Positions 34,074 to 43,502 of a stretch of DNA of 45,307 nt are shown piece after piece. Source of the DNA: Chitinophagaceae bacterium (GTDB lineage: Bacteria > Bacteroidota > Bacteroidia > Chitinophagales > Chitinophagaceae); NCBI GenBank assembly GCA_024643625.1, contig JAHEMO010000002.1, positions 5,561-50,867 of the forward strand, given 5' to 3'. The position numbers were made by a program, and so were the translations under genes. Every line of letters starts with the position of its first letter. Position 1 is the stretch's first letter. The notes below the pieces were generated by a model, which was not told the origin of the DNA, searched no databases, and was given only the letters and a program-made list of their open reading frames with translations.

Positions 34074-36485
34074 ATGTTTTTTCGCAGGCCTGACAAACAT
34101 ACGTTTCCGCAACTAACCTTACCGTTATGCTGTTTTCTGGTGCTGGTTTTTGTTTCTGCCTGCGTTGAAGTAAAGAATATGCCCGCAAGCGGGGTGTACA
34201 CCCGAAACAATGAAGTGGACATTGTAAACAACAAGGTACTTTCCCGACAGGATGAGCGCGATGCAGAGGAGTTATTGTCCGAGTATGTAGATGATTCTAT
34301 CAAAACGGCATCAACGGGCTTTTTTGGTATCTACAAAAAAATTATTGCCGCCGGTGAGTTTGATTCCACTTATCTGGAAAGCAGTAAGCGATTTTTTCGC
34401 GGATACCTGAATGCGGAAGGCTTTTATAATGCCAGCATGGATACCGTGATCATCACCTACGATACTACCATGCGCCGAACCAGTTTTTTTGGCAAGGAAA
34501 GGGAAGTGGTTGAAGTAAAAAATAAGTTTATCATTAATCTCGGTCCCCCGTTAAGGATTGATACTATTACTTACACATTTCGCGATTCTGCCCTGCAGCA
34601 ATTGGTGGAACAAAATAGTAACAAGTCTTTTCTGGCAAAAGGAAACCGATACAAGAAGGCCGATGTAGCGGCCGAAATGGATAGGCTATCCAATATTTTC
34701 CGTAACCAGGGGTATTTCAAAATGTCGCGGTCCGCATTGCTTACAGAAGCCGATACTACAGATCCAGCCCTGGTGAGTACTGAAATATTGGATCCATTTG
34801 AAACCATTCGTGCGGCGCAGCGCAGGCTGGAAAGTCCCACCGTTAAATTGCGCATTTTTCAACGCCCCGGTACCGACCCTGAAGCCTACAAAACATTTAA
34901 AGTAGATTCTGTTTTTATCTATCCCGATACAAGGGTTCGCGATAATCCAGACTCGCTCATTGGTACGGAATTTGCGTATGTCGACAGTCCTACCCGTGGT
35001 CCTATTTATGTGCTGGAAAATAGTCAGGCATTTTTTGGCAGAATAGTGCGAAGGCAAAATTTTATTTACCCCGGCAGACTGTATAACGACAGTTCATATT
35101 TCCGCACCATTAATAATTACACAGGGTTGGGGCCATGGCAGCAGATAGATTTACGCACCAAAACCAGTATGACGGACTCAACGGGACTGATTAATTTCCA
35201 CCTGTTCCTTATTCCTGCAAAGCGCAAAAGCCTGCAGTTTGATATTGAAGGAAGTCAGAATAATAACATATCAGTCAGCAATGCATTGGCGGGTAGATTT
35301 TTGGCGCTGTCCTTCAACGTTTCACACAGAAATCGCAATACTTTCCATCGCGCTATTCAAAGCAATACTATAGCAAGGGCGGGCTTCGAATTGAATAATT
35401 CCCGCGATGGTGTTAATAGCGGATTGTTTCAGACCTTTTTAATAAACCTTAACCATAGCTATACTTTTCCCCGATTGGTTTGGCCCTTTGCCTTTGTTGA
35501 TAAAAAGCAATATTTGCTTAGTCGCACTAAATTTTCCGCAGACTGGCTGTACACGGATAGAATCGATTTTTTCCAGCAATCGGCAGTCGGTGCCCGCATG
35601 CAATATACCTGGCGAAAGAAAGTAGTTACGCATACCGTAACCATTCCCAACTTCGAAACAGTTTACCTAACGGTGACGGATAGTCTTATTAAGGTAATTC
35701 AGCAAAATCCATCCCTACTATTGTCGTTCAGGCAGGGTACTATATTTAGTACGGGCTATACCTATTTCAGACCAATAACTTACAAAAGCGATAAACATTC
35801 AAGCCTCGTACGAATAAATGCCGAGGTGACTTTTCCCGGCCCCGACTTACTTTTCGACAGAGCATACTTTCAGTTCTTTAAGATTGATGGGCAAATTCAG
35901 CATCAGATAAAGACATCGCTCACTAGTTCATGGAATTTCAGGTTGTTTGGCGGTGTTGGTTGGGAATATGCATCTATAGGACAAGTGCAGCGCACTTTGC
36001 CTTATTACCGGCAATTTGTGGCGGGCGGTGCCAATAGCATGCGGGCATGGCCACTGCGACAACTTGGTTTGGGTAGAAGCATTGTAAGTGATACATCCTC
36101 ATTCTTCGATCGCTTTGGCGATATACAGCTGGAAGCAAATGCTGAGTATCGGTTTAAGCTCTTCAGGTTATTTGGTTTTGATATTAATGGGGTTGCTTTT
36201 GCCGATATTGGTAATGTTTGGAACCATTTTGACAATGCCGATGGTGAAGGCGAGCTGCGGTTTGACCGATTGTATAAGGACCTGGCAGTTGCCACAGGAA
36301 CAGGAATGCGTTTCGACCTGCAATTTTTAATTCTTCGACTCGATTTTGGTATCAAGCTCAAAGATCCTGTAAGGGATGGGGCAGGATGGATGCGTGATTT
36401 TACATGGAAAGGCACCAACCGAATACCGGGCAGTGCTGAGAAGCCAAATTATGCATTACAATTTGGCATTGGTTATCCCTTCTAA
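34074..36485 (+). CDS. tamL: TamL-type outer-membrane lipoprotein (BamA/TamA superfamily)
   Basis: 803 residues. The signal peptide ends in FVSAC with lipid-anchored Cys30, which is the mark of TamL, the Bacteroidota lipoprotein version of TamA. POTRA-like beta-alpha modules span about 60-400. A 16-strand barrel follows at about 420-803, including the surface-antigen features GGVGWEYA, GGANSMRAWPLRQLG and DFGIKLKDP, and a terminal aromatic signature ending in YPF. It should help insert or export outer-membrane components with TamB. TamB is not next to it: a convergent truB follows after 15 bp. Divergent from trmH with 10 bp between start codons. Confidence 0.9.
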   Translation: MFFRRPDKHTFPQLTLPLCCFLVLVFVSACVEVKNMPASGVYTRNNEVDIVNNKVLSRQDERDAEELLSEYVDDSIKTASTGFFGIYKKIIAAGEFDSTYLESSKRFFRGYLNAEGFYNASMDTVIITYDTTMRRTSFFGKEREVVEVKNKFIINLGPPLRIDTITYTFRDSALQQLVEQNSNKSFLAKGNRYKKADVAAEMDRLSNIFRNQGYFKMSRSALLTEADTTDPALVSTEILDPFETIRAAQRRLESPTVKLRIFQRPGTDPEAYKTFKVDSVFIYPDTRVRDNPDSLIGTEFAYVDSPTRGPIYVLENSQAFFGRIVRRQNFIYPGRLYNDSSYFRTINNYTGLGPWQQIDLRTKTSMTDSTGLINFHLFLIPAKRKSLQFDIEGSQNNNISVSNALAGRFLALSFNVSHRNRNTFHRAIQSNTIARAGFELNNSRDGVNSGLFQTFLINLNHSYTFPRLVWPFAFVDKKQYLLSRTKFSADWLYTDRIDFFQQSAVGARMQYTWRKKVVTHTVTIPNFETVYLTVTDSLIKVIQQNPSLLLSFRQGTIFSTGYTYFRPITYKSDKHSSLVRINAEVTFPGPDLLFDRAYFQFFKIDGQIQHQIKTSLTSSWNFRLFGGVGWEYASIGQVQRTLPYYRQFVAGGANSMRAWPLRQLGLGRSIVSDTSSFFDRFGDIQLEANAEYRFKLFRLFGFDINGVAFADIGNVWNHFDNADGEGELRFDRLYKDLAVATGTGMRFDLQFLILRLDFGIKLKDPVRDGAGWMRDFTWKGTNRIPGSAEKPNYALQFGIGYPF

Positions 36486-36500
36486 ATACCAGAAGAAACA

Positions 36501-37211
36501 TCACACTGTGTGATCCGTGTTTTTAAACGCTTTGTATTGTGCTGCAATTTCATCCGGCGTAAGGGCACCCTTAATGTGGTATTGGCCAATACGGGTACGC
36601 ACCAATCTGCTGAGGTGGCCTCCTGTGCCCAATGCTGCGCCAAAATCGTGGGCAAGGCTCCTGATATAAGTGCCTGTGCTGCAAACTACTTTGAAGTCAA
36701 CCCGTGGCAATTCAACACTAATGATATCAAATTTGGTGATGGTGATTTTACGAGGTTGTATTATCACTTCCTCGCCGCGTCTTGCTTTTTCATATACCCT
36801 TTCCCCTTGTTGCTTGATGGCGGAATGAGCTGGTGGCACCTGCATGATTTCCCCGGTAAATTTTTCCGCTGCCTCGGTCAGTTCCTGTGCTGTAAGGTGC
36901 AGGAAAGGCCGCGGGTTTTGTGGTTCGCTTTCCAAATCATAGGTGGGTGTAGTATGGCCAAGCGTAATGGTTCCTTCATATTCTTTTTCCATCCCCATAT
37001 AGTTATTAATGAGTTTGGTATGCTTGCCGGTACATACAATAAGCAGGCCGGTAGCCAGCGGATCCAGCGTGCCTGCATGTCCAATTTTTTTGATGTTGAA
37101 TATGCTGCGGAGTTTGCCGATTACATTAAAACTTGTCCATGTAAGCGGTTTGTCTACCAACAGCGTTGCGCCGGCCAGCAGATCATCTTTGGAATATTGC
37201 CAATTAGCCAT
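36501..37211 (-). CDS. truB: tRNA pseudouridine(55) synthase
   Basis: Forms pseudouridine 55 in the T loop of tRNAs. The 236-residue enzyme has catalytic Asp50 in GHAGTLDPLATGLL, followed by GHTTPTYDLESEP and the later CSTGTYIRSLAHDFG element. It is shorter than E. coli TruB (314) because the C-terminal PUA-type part is minimal, which is usual for the phylum. The track starts at a GTG six codons earlier (37229); the ATG at 37211 is preferred. Its stop codon lies within a 15-bp inverted repeat (ATCACAC/GTGTGAT, 36500-36514) facing the end of tamL. Confidence 0.95.
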   Translation of the reverse strand: MANWQYSKDDLLAGATLLVDKPLTWTSFNVIGKLRSIFNIKKIGHAGTLDPLATGLLIVCTGKHTKLINNYMGMEKEYEGTITLGHTTPTYDLESEPQNPRPFLHLTAQELTEAAEKFTGEIMQVPPAHSAIKQQGERVYEKARRGEEVIIQPRKITITKFDIISVELPRVDFKVVCSTGTYIRSLAHDFGAALGTGGHLSRLVRTRIGQYHIKGALTPDEIAAQYKAFKNTDHTV

Positions 37212-37247
37212 AGGTATGTGAGGTTGCACGACAGATCGTTCGTTGCT

Positions 37248-38591
37248 TTAAAGGGCCTGTCTGCTTTTTATTTCTACGTATTTGTTAATGGCATTAATGG
37301 TAGTTTGCTGCGGAGTGCTTAGCATGGCCATTATGCCCTGTTGCTGCAATTCGCGTACCATCAGCCGTTTGTCGTGCAAAAATTTTTCTGCAATTGTTTT
37401 GCGATAAACATCTTCTACATTGTCAATCGGTTTTGCTGCCAAATCAATTAATTCTGTGTTCTCAAAAATGATGACTAATATAAGATGATGTTTTGCCATT
37501 TGTTTCAAATAGGGCATCTGCCTGCGCAGGCCTGTGGTTGATTCAAAGTTGGTAAACAGAATAAGCAAACTTCTATGCCTGATATGGGTTCTTATTTGCA
37601 AATACAATCGCTCAAAGTCACTTTCCAAAAACGCGGTATCCTGTTTGTATAACGCTTCCAGCGTATGGCTAAGCTGCATTGGTTTTCTATCTGCTGCCAA
37701 TACCGTCCCATGCTCATGCGAAAAAGTAATGAGTCCGAACCGATCCTGACGGTGCAAACAAATATTGCACAATGCAAGCGAAGCATTAATAGCATAGTCC
37801 AGCAGCGTAAGTCCTTCAAAAGGCATTTTCATAAGCCTTCCTTTATCTACAATTGCATACACCTGCTGGCTTTTTTCATCCGTATAATGGTTTACCATCA
37901 ATTGGTTTTTGCGCGCCGTAGCACGCCAGTTTATGGTGCGCCTGTCATCCCCCGATACGTATTCTTTAATTTGCTCAAACTCAAGGCTATGGCCAATCTT
38001 GCGAATTTTCCGATTGCCGGGTTCGTTGATTTGTAATGGTTGTGCGATTAATCTTTGCTGCCGCAGGTAATGAAAGGAGGGATATACTTTTATCGTTTGT
38101 GCATTGGGACATACCCATCTTCGACGGACTAATTTTAATCTGCTGGCAATAAATATGATGGTTTCGCCAAAATGATAACTGCCGCGCTGTGTAGGTAAGA
38201 GGCGGTACGAAATATGCTGTTTTTGCAGGGGTGCAAGTTTTAAGCTAACCCAATTTTTCCGCATTTGCAATTGTTCCGGAAGCTCTTCAATAATTTCAAG
38301 ATGGCTGATGAAATTCATCCTGCTTTGCAAGTGCAGCGTTATAGCGTTATTATCTCCGTTGCTAAAGCGATCAGCCATTTCTCGTTTTGCTGCAATGGGT
38401 CGGGCTATGCGAAACAAACCAATGGTGTCCACAACAATTAAGAGTACAACAATACCCAGTGCAATTTTACCCGGAAGAATGGGGGCATTGTACAACCATA
38501 TGAAAAGAAAGCAGGCAACAACAAAGCCAAGCAACAGGTACGCCCTTGCAGAAAGATAAAATTGCTTGAAAAATGTACCCGTTGTGCTCAT
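37248..38591 (-). CDS. DUF58 domain membrane protein
   Basis: 447 residues: two N-terminal helices (about 15-60), a beta-rich domain, then the DUF58 region with YVSGDDRRTINWRATARKNQLMVNHYTDE near 212-240 and a von Willebrand A-like fold after it. Such proteins usually stand beside a MoxR ATPase and VWA proteins; none are within this window. It lies 36 bp upstream of truB on the same strand. Its exact role is not known. Confidence 0.88.
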   Translation of the reverse strand: MSTTGTFFKQFYLSARAYLLLGFVVACFLFIWLYNAPILPGKIALGIVVLLIVVDTIGLFRIARPIAAKREMADRFSNGDNNAITLHLQSRMNFISHLEIIEELPEQLQMRKNWVSLKLAPLQKQHISYRLLPTQRGSYHFGETIIFIASRLKLVRRRWVCPNAQTIKVYPSFHYLRQQRLIAQPLQINEPGNRKIRKIGHSLEFEQIKEYVSGDDRRTINWRATARKNQLMVNHYTDEKSQQVYAIVDKGRLMKMPFEGLTLLDYAINASLALCNICLHRQDRFGLITFSHEHGTVLAADRKPMQLSHTLEALYKQDTAFLESDFERLYLQIRTHIRHRSLLILFTNFESTTGLRRQMPYLKQMAKHHLILVIIFENTELIDLAAKPIDNVEDVYRKTIAEKFLHDKRLMVRELQQQGIMAMLSTPQQTTINAINKYVEIKSRQAL

Positions 38592-38656
38592 AGGTTATCG
38601 CCTTCAAACCAACAATATTTTTGCCAAAGCAGCTAAAATATTGCAGCCGATGGCAG

Positions 38657-39805
38657 CTATGGTTGGTATCTGAAACGGATTACCGCATTCTTTTCATCGG
38701 AGCTTGAAATACGGATATTGTAGCGTTCTGTACCCGCCTGCACAATTACAAGTGCTGTATTTGGCGGAATGCTGCCCTGGTTTTCAGCAACCACTAATAT
38801 TTCATGATCGGGTTCGTCTTCGCTTAGCTTAATGGTATAAACCAATGGCTTGGCACTAAGCAGTTGGCCCGACGACAGCATTTTATTGTTGTGAAATACC
38901 GAAATGATATCGCCATCTACTTCGCCATTATCGTACATGCTAATGGTAATTTCTTTGGCGCGGGTGGTAATCACGTCAAACACTTCGTTTTTGCGCTTGC
39001 GCACTTCCTGAGGTAATTCGGGTTTGGGAATTGTCTTTTCCGGTGTAGCCGGTGCCGGCTTTTGCTCGGTTTTTTGTTGGGCCACCACAGGTGGTATTTC
39101 TTTAGCCGGGGGCTTGGTGGCCGGAGGTTTTGTAGCCGGGGGAGGAGTGGTTTTCTTTACGGGGGGCGGTGTAGTTTTTACAACGGGCGGAGTGGTTTTT
39201 GCCGGCGCGGAATCTTTTTTTACCAAAAACTCTTCCTGACCCGGTTTTATAGTGGGGCCTGTAGCTTTTGGTGCCGTATTGCGTTTAGCCTCATGTTCCA
39301 CCAAAAAATCTTCTTTCCCAAATTCGGAATCTGGTACTTTTTCCAACCGGACGCGGCCACCGCCACAGCCGGCTTCCTTGTTGTTCATGTTTACACTGGT
39401 GTATGTACCTTCTAAAATCTCTACACCATCTTCTTTGCGGTACTCCAGATAGCAGGTCATCAGGCATCCGTCGCCACCACCTTCAATTTTAAGGTCCAGC
39501 ATTTTATCCTCCATCAGGGTAAGCACTTTGCTCTCCGGATTCCAAATGCCCATGCAACTGGCTTTACCGTAAAAGCGCTTATCCTGATAACTGTAAGTGA
39601 CACCTTGTGCACCTTTCATGCCCGAAAAGGCTTTATCGGCACTTACAAATTGTAGCTCGTAACGGTACTTGCTGCCGAAATACATCAGTTCCCGCAGGTT
39701 GTAAAATTCGCCTCTCCATACGCCCGACAAATCCTGGGACTGTCCTTGCAGTGAAAAAAGAACAAAAGCGAACAGCAACTTCAAGTATGTATGCAAAACC
39801 TTCAT
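38657..39805 (-). CDS. Secreted protein with proline-rich TTPP repeats
   Basis: 382 residues with a signal peptide (MKVLHTYLKLLFAFVLFSLQGQSQ). The N-terminal part at about 25-150 resembles a beta-rich domain with several cysteines (CMG, CLMTC, CGGG). The middle at about 200-260 is low complexity: TTPP, TKPP and KKTTPPP units, a likely extended spacer. The C-terminal part at about 275-382 is a second beta-rich domain (VITTRAKEITISMYDNGEVDGD). I do not recognise the family; an envelope protein crossing or binding peptidoglycan is possible. It is followed by DUF58 after 65 bp. Confidence 0.8.
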   Translation of the reverse strand: MKVLHTYLKLLFAFVLFSLQGQSQDLSGVWRGEFYNLRELMYFGSKYRYELQFVSADKAFSGMKGAQGVTYSYQDKRFYGKASCMGIWNPESKVLTLMEDKMLDLKIEGGGDGCLMTCYLEYRKEDGVEILEGTYTSVNMNNKEAGCGGGRVRLEKVPDSEFGKEDFLVEHEAKRNTAPKATGPTIKPGQEEFLVKKDSAPAKTTPPVVKTTPPPVKKTTPPPATKPPATKPPAKEIPPVVAQQKTEQKPAPATPEKTIPKPELPQEVRKRKNEVFDVITTRAKEITISMYDNGEVDGDIISVFHNNKMLSSGQLLSAKPLVYTIKLSEDEPDHEILVVAENQGSIPPNTALVIVQAGTERYNIRISSSDEKNAVIRFRYQP

Positions 39806-39871
39806 TATTGCGTGAAAAGTAAAAATATATTGAAGGTTAGGGGAGAGCCTTACCGTCTGCGTAATTGTTTG

Positions 39872-39879
39872 TTAATTTG
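39872..39879 (+). promoter_or_regulatory. Probable -7 box for thrS
   Basis: TTAATTTG, one mismatch to TAnnTTTG, is followed by CCGCCC as at the rpsF box. It lies 34 bp before the thrS ATG. No leader element such as a T-box is seen in the 108-bp gap. Confidence 0.35.
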
Positions 39880-39913
39880 CCGCCCTTTTAACAGCACATT
39901 TAATTAGCTATAC

Positions 39914-41845
39914 ATGAGTATTTCAATGCAGTTTCCTGATGGTTCGGTGCGTGGTTTTAATGAAGGCGTTACTGCCATGGACGTGGCCAAATCCATTAGC
40001 GAAGGCTTAGCACGCAATGTGTTGGCGGCTCGTGTTAATGGCAAAGTCGTCGACCTTAGCAGACCACTTAGCCATGATGCTTCAATTGAGTTTTTAAAGT
40101 TTGATGATGCCGACGGCAAATCTACATTTTGGCATAGCACGGCGCACTTAATGGCAGAAGCTATTGAAGCCATGTTTCCGGGTGTAAAATTTTGGGTTGG
40201 GCCACCTGTTGATAATGGCTTCTATTATGATATTGATTTAGGCGATAGAAAACTTACAGAAGAAGACCTGGGTAAGTTAGAAAAGCGCATGACTGAATTA
40301 GCAAGGCAGAAAAATGTTTATGAAAGAAAAGAAATTTCAAAAGCGGATGCCATTCAATATTTCACAGATAAAAACGATGAGTATAAACTTGACTTATTGC
40401 AAAACCTTGCGGATGGAGAAATAACGCTTTACTCACAGGGTAATTTTACTGACCTCTGCCGTGGGCCACATATACCGCATACCGGTTTTATTAAAGCTAT
40501 TAAGCTTACCAATATTGCAGGAGCCTACTGGAAAGGCGATGAGAAAAATAAGATGCTGACACGCGTGTATGGTGTAAGTTTTCCGTCGCAAAAAGAGTTG
40601 GACGAATATGTTGCCTTATTGGAAGAAGCTAAAAAACGCGACCATCGGAAATTGGGCAAAGAACTCAGCATCTACACCATGGATGATGATGTAGGGCCGG
40701 GCTTAATTATGTGGCTCCCCAATGGTACTATCATCATTGAAGAGCTGGAAAAATTAGCCAAAGAAACGGAGGAAGATGCAGGCTACCACAGGGTTGTAAC
40801 GCCGCATATTGCCAAAGAGAGTATGTATGTTACCAGTGGACACCTTCCATACTATAAAGACAGTATGTATCCGCCCATGCAGCTGGATGGTGAGACCTAT
40901 TATTTGCGCAGCATGAACTGTCCGCATCATCACAAAGTTTTTGCAGCATTGCCTAAAAGCTATCGCGACTTACCTTATCGCATTGCCGAATATGGCACCG
41001 TATATCGCTATGAGCAAAGCGGCGAATTGTTTGGCCTGATGCGTGTGCGTTGCCTGCATATGAACGATGCACATATTTATTGCACGCGGGATCAGTTTGA
41101 AACGGAGTTCAGGGCAGTAAATGACATGTATCTGAAGTACTTCAAAATATTTGGAGTTGATAAATATGTGATGCGTTTATCGTTGCATTCGCCTGATAAA
41201 CTGGGCATAAAATATGTGGACGAACCTGAACTGTGGAAGGAAACCGAAGAGATGGTAAGACAGGTGCTTATTAACAGCAATATCCCTTATATAGAAGTGC
41301 AGGATGAAGCTGCCTTTTACGGACCTAAAATTGATGTGCAGATATACAGCGTAATCGGGCGTGAATTCACCCTCGCTACCAATCAGGTAGATTTTGCACA
41401 AGGGAGCCGATTTAAATTATCTTATACCACGGCTGATAATAGTACGGACACCCCGCTCATTATTCACCGTGCGCCGCTGGGTACACACGAGCGTTTTATT
41501 GGTTTTCTGCTGGAACATTATGCCGGCAGGTTGCCGCTATGGCTTAGCCCGGTTCAGGTAAAAGTGTTGCCCATTAGCGATAAAGTACACGACTATGCCG
41601 AAGCAGTGGAAGTTGCTATGCGCAAAGCCGGCATTCGCTGTCAGCTAGACGACCGGCAGGAAAAAATAGGTCGTAAAATCAGGGATGCCGAGTTACAAAA
41701 AATACCGGTGATGCTGGTTTTGGGCGAAAAAGAGGCCGTAGACGGCATGCTTTCGCTACGCCGGCATGGTGTTGAGGGGTCAGAATCCGTAAAAACGGAA
41801 GATCTTATTGCTGCGCTTCGGCAGGAAATTGACAACCGTTTATAA
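39914..41845 (+). CDS. thrS: Threonine-tRNA ligase
   Basis: Charges tRNA-Thr. 643 residues in the normal order: TGS domain (1-60), editing domain with HSTAHLMAEA near 75-84 for hydrolysis of mischarged serine, the class II core with zinc cysteine in RSMNCPHHHKVF near 335-346, motif 2 YRYEQSGELFGLMRVR, motif 3 IIHRAPLGTHERFIGF, and the anticodon domain at about 545-643. It begins the thrS-infC pair. Confidence 0.97.
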   Translation: MSISMQFPDGSVRGFNEGVTAMDVAKSISEGLARNVLAARVNGKVVDLSRPLSHDASIEFLKFDDADGKSTFWHSTAHLMAEAIEAMFPGVKFWVGPPVDNGFYYDIDLGDRKLTEEDLGKLEKRMTELARQKNVYERKEISKADAIQYFTDKNDEYKLDLLQNLADGEITLYSQGNFTDLCRGPHIPHTGFIKAIKLTNIAGAYWKGDEKNKMLTRVYGVSFPSQKELDEYVALLEEAKKRDHRKLGKELSIYTMDDDVGPGLIMWLPNGTIIIEELEKLAKETEEDAGYHRVVTPHIAKESMYVTSGHLPYYKDSMYPPMQLDGETYYLRSMNCPHHHKVFAALPKSYRDLPYRIAEYGTVYRYEQSGELFGLMRVRCLHMNDAHIYCTRDQFETEFRAVNDMYLKYFKIFGVDKYVMRLSLHSPDKLGIKYVDEPELWKETEEMVRQVLINSNIPYIEVQDEAAFYGPKIDVQIYSVIGREFTLATNQVDFAQGSRFKLSYTTADNSTDTPLIIHRAPLGTHERFIGFLLEHYAGRLPLWLSPVQVKVLPISDKVHDYAEAVEVAMRKAGIRCQLDDRQEKIGRKIRDAELQKIPVMLVLGEKEAVDGMLSLRRHGVEGSESVKTEDLIAALRQEIDNRL

Positions 41846-41922
41846 CCCTGATTTTGTAATTGATAAATTTCTTTTCCTTTGCAGCTCCCAAAAGGGCTTT
41901 ATTTCTTAACTAAAATATCTGA

Positions 41923-42513
41923 ATGGCTTTTCCCCCTAGAAGAAACCAAAATCGGCCAAGGTTCCGCCAACCCGAGCCTGAGCACCGCATTAATGAGAGG
42001 ATCCGCGTTCCCGAAGTAAGACTGGTAGGCGACAATGTAGAGCAGGGTGTATGCCCTACAGCGAAAGCGCTGCAAATAGCCCGCGACCTGGAACTTGACC
42101 TTGTAGAAATTTCTCCCAACGCCACGCCCCCTGTGGCCAAGGTTATTGATTACAAGAAATTTCTGTACGAGAAAAAGAAGAAGGAAAAGGAAATGAAGGC
42201 AAATGCCAAGCAAAGTGAGGTGAAAGAAATTCGCTTTACGCCTGGCACCGACGATCATGATTTTGACTTCAAGAGTAAGCATGCGCAAAAGTTTTTAGAG
42301 GAGGGAAATAAGGTAAAATGCTACGTTCAGTTCAAAGGGCGTGCCATTGTGTTTAAAGACAGGGGAGAAGTGCTCCTGCTAAAATTTGCCGAAAGACTTG
42401 CAGATTATGGGTCGCTGGAAAGCATGCCCAAGATGGAGGGCCGAAGGATGATAGCCATCTTTACCCCGAAAACAGGAAAGAAGCCAGGTGCAAAAAAGCC
42501 TGAGAAAGTATAA
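41923..42513 (+). CDS. infC: Translation initiation factor IF-3
   Basis: Binds the 30S subunit and checks initiator tRNA and start codons. 196 residues: N-domain from INERIRVPEVRLVG (23-36), a lysine-rich linker (YEKKKKEKEMKANAKQ) and C-domain with the signature EIRFTPGTDDHDFDFKSKHAQKFLEEGNKVK. The N-terminal arginine-rich extension (RRNQNRPRFRQPEPEH) is longer than in E. coli. The start is ATG, not the rare AUU used in E. coli, so the classic autoregulation by start codon is absent. It follows thrS after 77 bp and ends in its own terminator. Confidence 0.97.
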   Translation: MAFPPRRNQNRPRFRQPEPEHRINERIRVPEVRLVGDNVEQGVCPTAKALQIARDLELDLVEISPNATPPVAKVIDYKKFLYEKKKKEKEMKANAKQSEVKEIRFTPGTDDHDFDFKSKHAQKFLEEGNKVKCYVQFKGRAIVFKDRGEVLLLKFAERLADYGSLESMPKMEGRRMIAIFTPKTGKKPGAKKPEKV

Positions 42514-42521
42514 ATCGAAAC

Positions 42522-42545
42522 CGGTGCATTGCACCGTTTTTTTTT
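42522..42545 (+). terminator. Rho-independent terminator of thrS-infC
   Basis: Stem CGGTGC/GCACCG with ATT loop is followed by nine T. It is 8 bp after the infC stop and shows that rpmI and rplT are not part of this transcript. Confidence 0.85.
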
Positions 42546-42550
42546 GTCTG

Positions 42551-43048
42551 CTAACCAACCGCTTTCAGCAAATCTGCCAGATCCAGCGGTTTAGTGTACA
42601 TCGTCAATTGTCCATCTTCCGTTTGTGGCCAATCCTGCCTGGGCTTGTCCCAGTACAATTCCACACCGTTGCCATCAGGATCATCGAGATAAAAAGCCAG
42701 CGACACACCGTGGTCCGAAGCACCTGTAAATGGATAGCCTGCCGATGTAACGCGTTTGTAAATAGTAGCCAAATCGGCTTTGGCCGGATAACGGATAGCT
42801 GTATGAAAGAGCCCCGCTGACCTGATGGGGGCGGGTGGCGCATCTTTACTATACCAGGTATTTAGCCCGATATGGTGATGATAGCCGCCAGCTGAAACAA
42901 AGGCTGCCTGATCACCGTACAGCGTCGTAATTTCAAAGCCAAGCAGATCGCAATAAAATGCCAGCGAACGATTGAGGTCAGCCACTTTGAGGTGCACGTG
43001 GCCGATACCGGCGCCGGCAGGGATTGTATATTCCTTTGTTTCGGCCAT
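42551..43048 (-). CDS. VOC family protein (CatE-like, glyoxalase/dioxygenase fold)
   Basis: 165-residue vicinal oxygen chelate protein. The first half has GHVHLKVADLNRSLAFYCDLLGFE (about 17-40) and AGGYHHHIGLNTW, the second half GVSLAFYLDDPDGNGVELYWDKPR, giving His and Glu ligands for one metal. This resembles the N-terminal half of catechol-2,3-dioxygenase CatE/YfiE; the substrate is unknown. The track's start at 43054 is TTG; the ATG at 43048 is chosen. It converges on thrS-infC, 37 bp after the infC stop. Confidence 0.88.
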   Translation of the reverse strand: MAETKEYTIPAGAGIGHVHLKVADLNRSLAFYCDLLGFEITTLYGDQAAFVSAGGYHHHIGLNTWYSKDAPPAPIRSAGLFHTAIRYPAKADLATIYKRVTSAGYPFTGASDHGVSLAFYLDDPDGNGVELYWDKPRQDWPQTEDGQLTMYTKPLDLADLLKAVG

Positions 43049-43502
43049 AATCAACTGAATTTACGTGGCAATTTGAATGATTGTTGGCAAGATATCAAAA
43101 AGCAAACTGGTAAAAGGCTTCTTTCTCCCGGTGCTAAAATTGCTGAAATCCGCTTTAATCATCGCCTGACGAAGCGGCAAGGTCCCCATATTTTATGTCC
43201 CTAAATATCAATGCTTTGCGCATCATATCATTATTTGCCCTAATTTACACAAGGATTTGATGAAGCCTGTTGGTCTTTTGTCAGCCGAATAACTAACCCA
43301 GCCAGGATATACCCTTTCTTGAAACCAGCAGGCGATAAATTTTTTCACGCCCATTCAAACACCATTTTTCCCTTCAGGTGCCTTTTGACCTGTCCCAAAA
43401 GGTTATACTGTGTCAAGCCTCTATCATACAAGGCTAACCCACTTACTACTCTCCACCCACGCAGCATTTTGTTTTCGTTCATGTACGGGCTTCCGTAGTA
43501 GG
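43049..43502 (+). other. Intergenic region before the repetitive secreted protein
   Basis: About 450 bp between two divergent genes. No credible gene and no RNA family recognised. The reading frame of the downstream protein opens after a TGA near 43388, but the sequence up to 43502 lacks a better start or signal peptide. Promoters for both flanking genes must lie here; I see no exact TAnnTTTG box, only near matches such as ATTATTTG around 43226. Confidence 0.4.

Noticed and set aside
36510-37322. Plus-strand ORF of 270 residues over truB
   Set aside because: Antisense shadow of truB, whose catalytic motif is clear.
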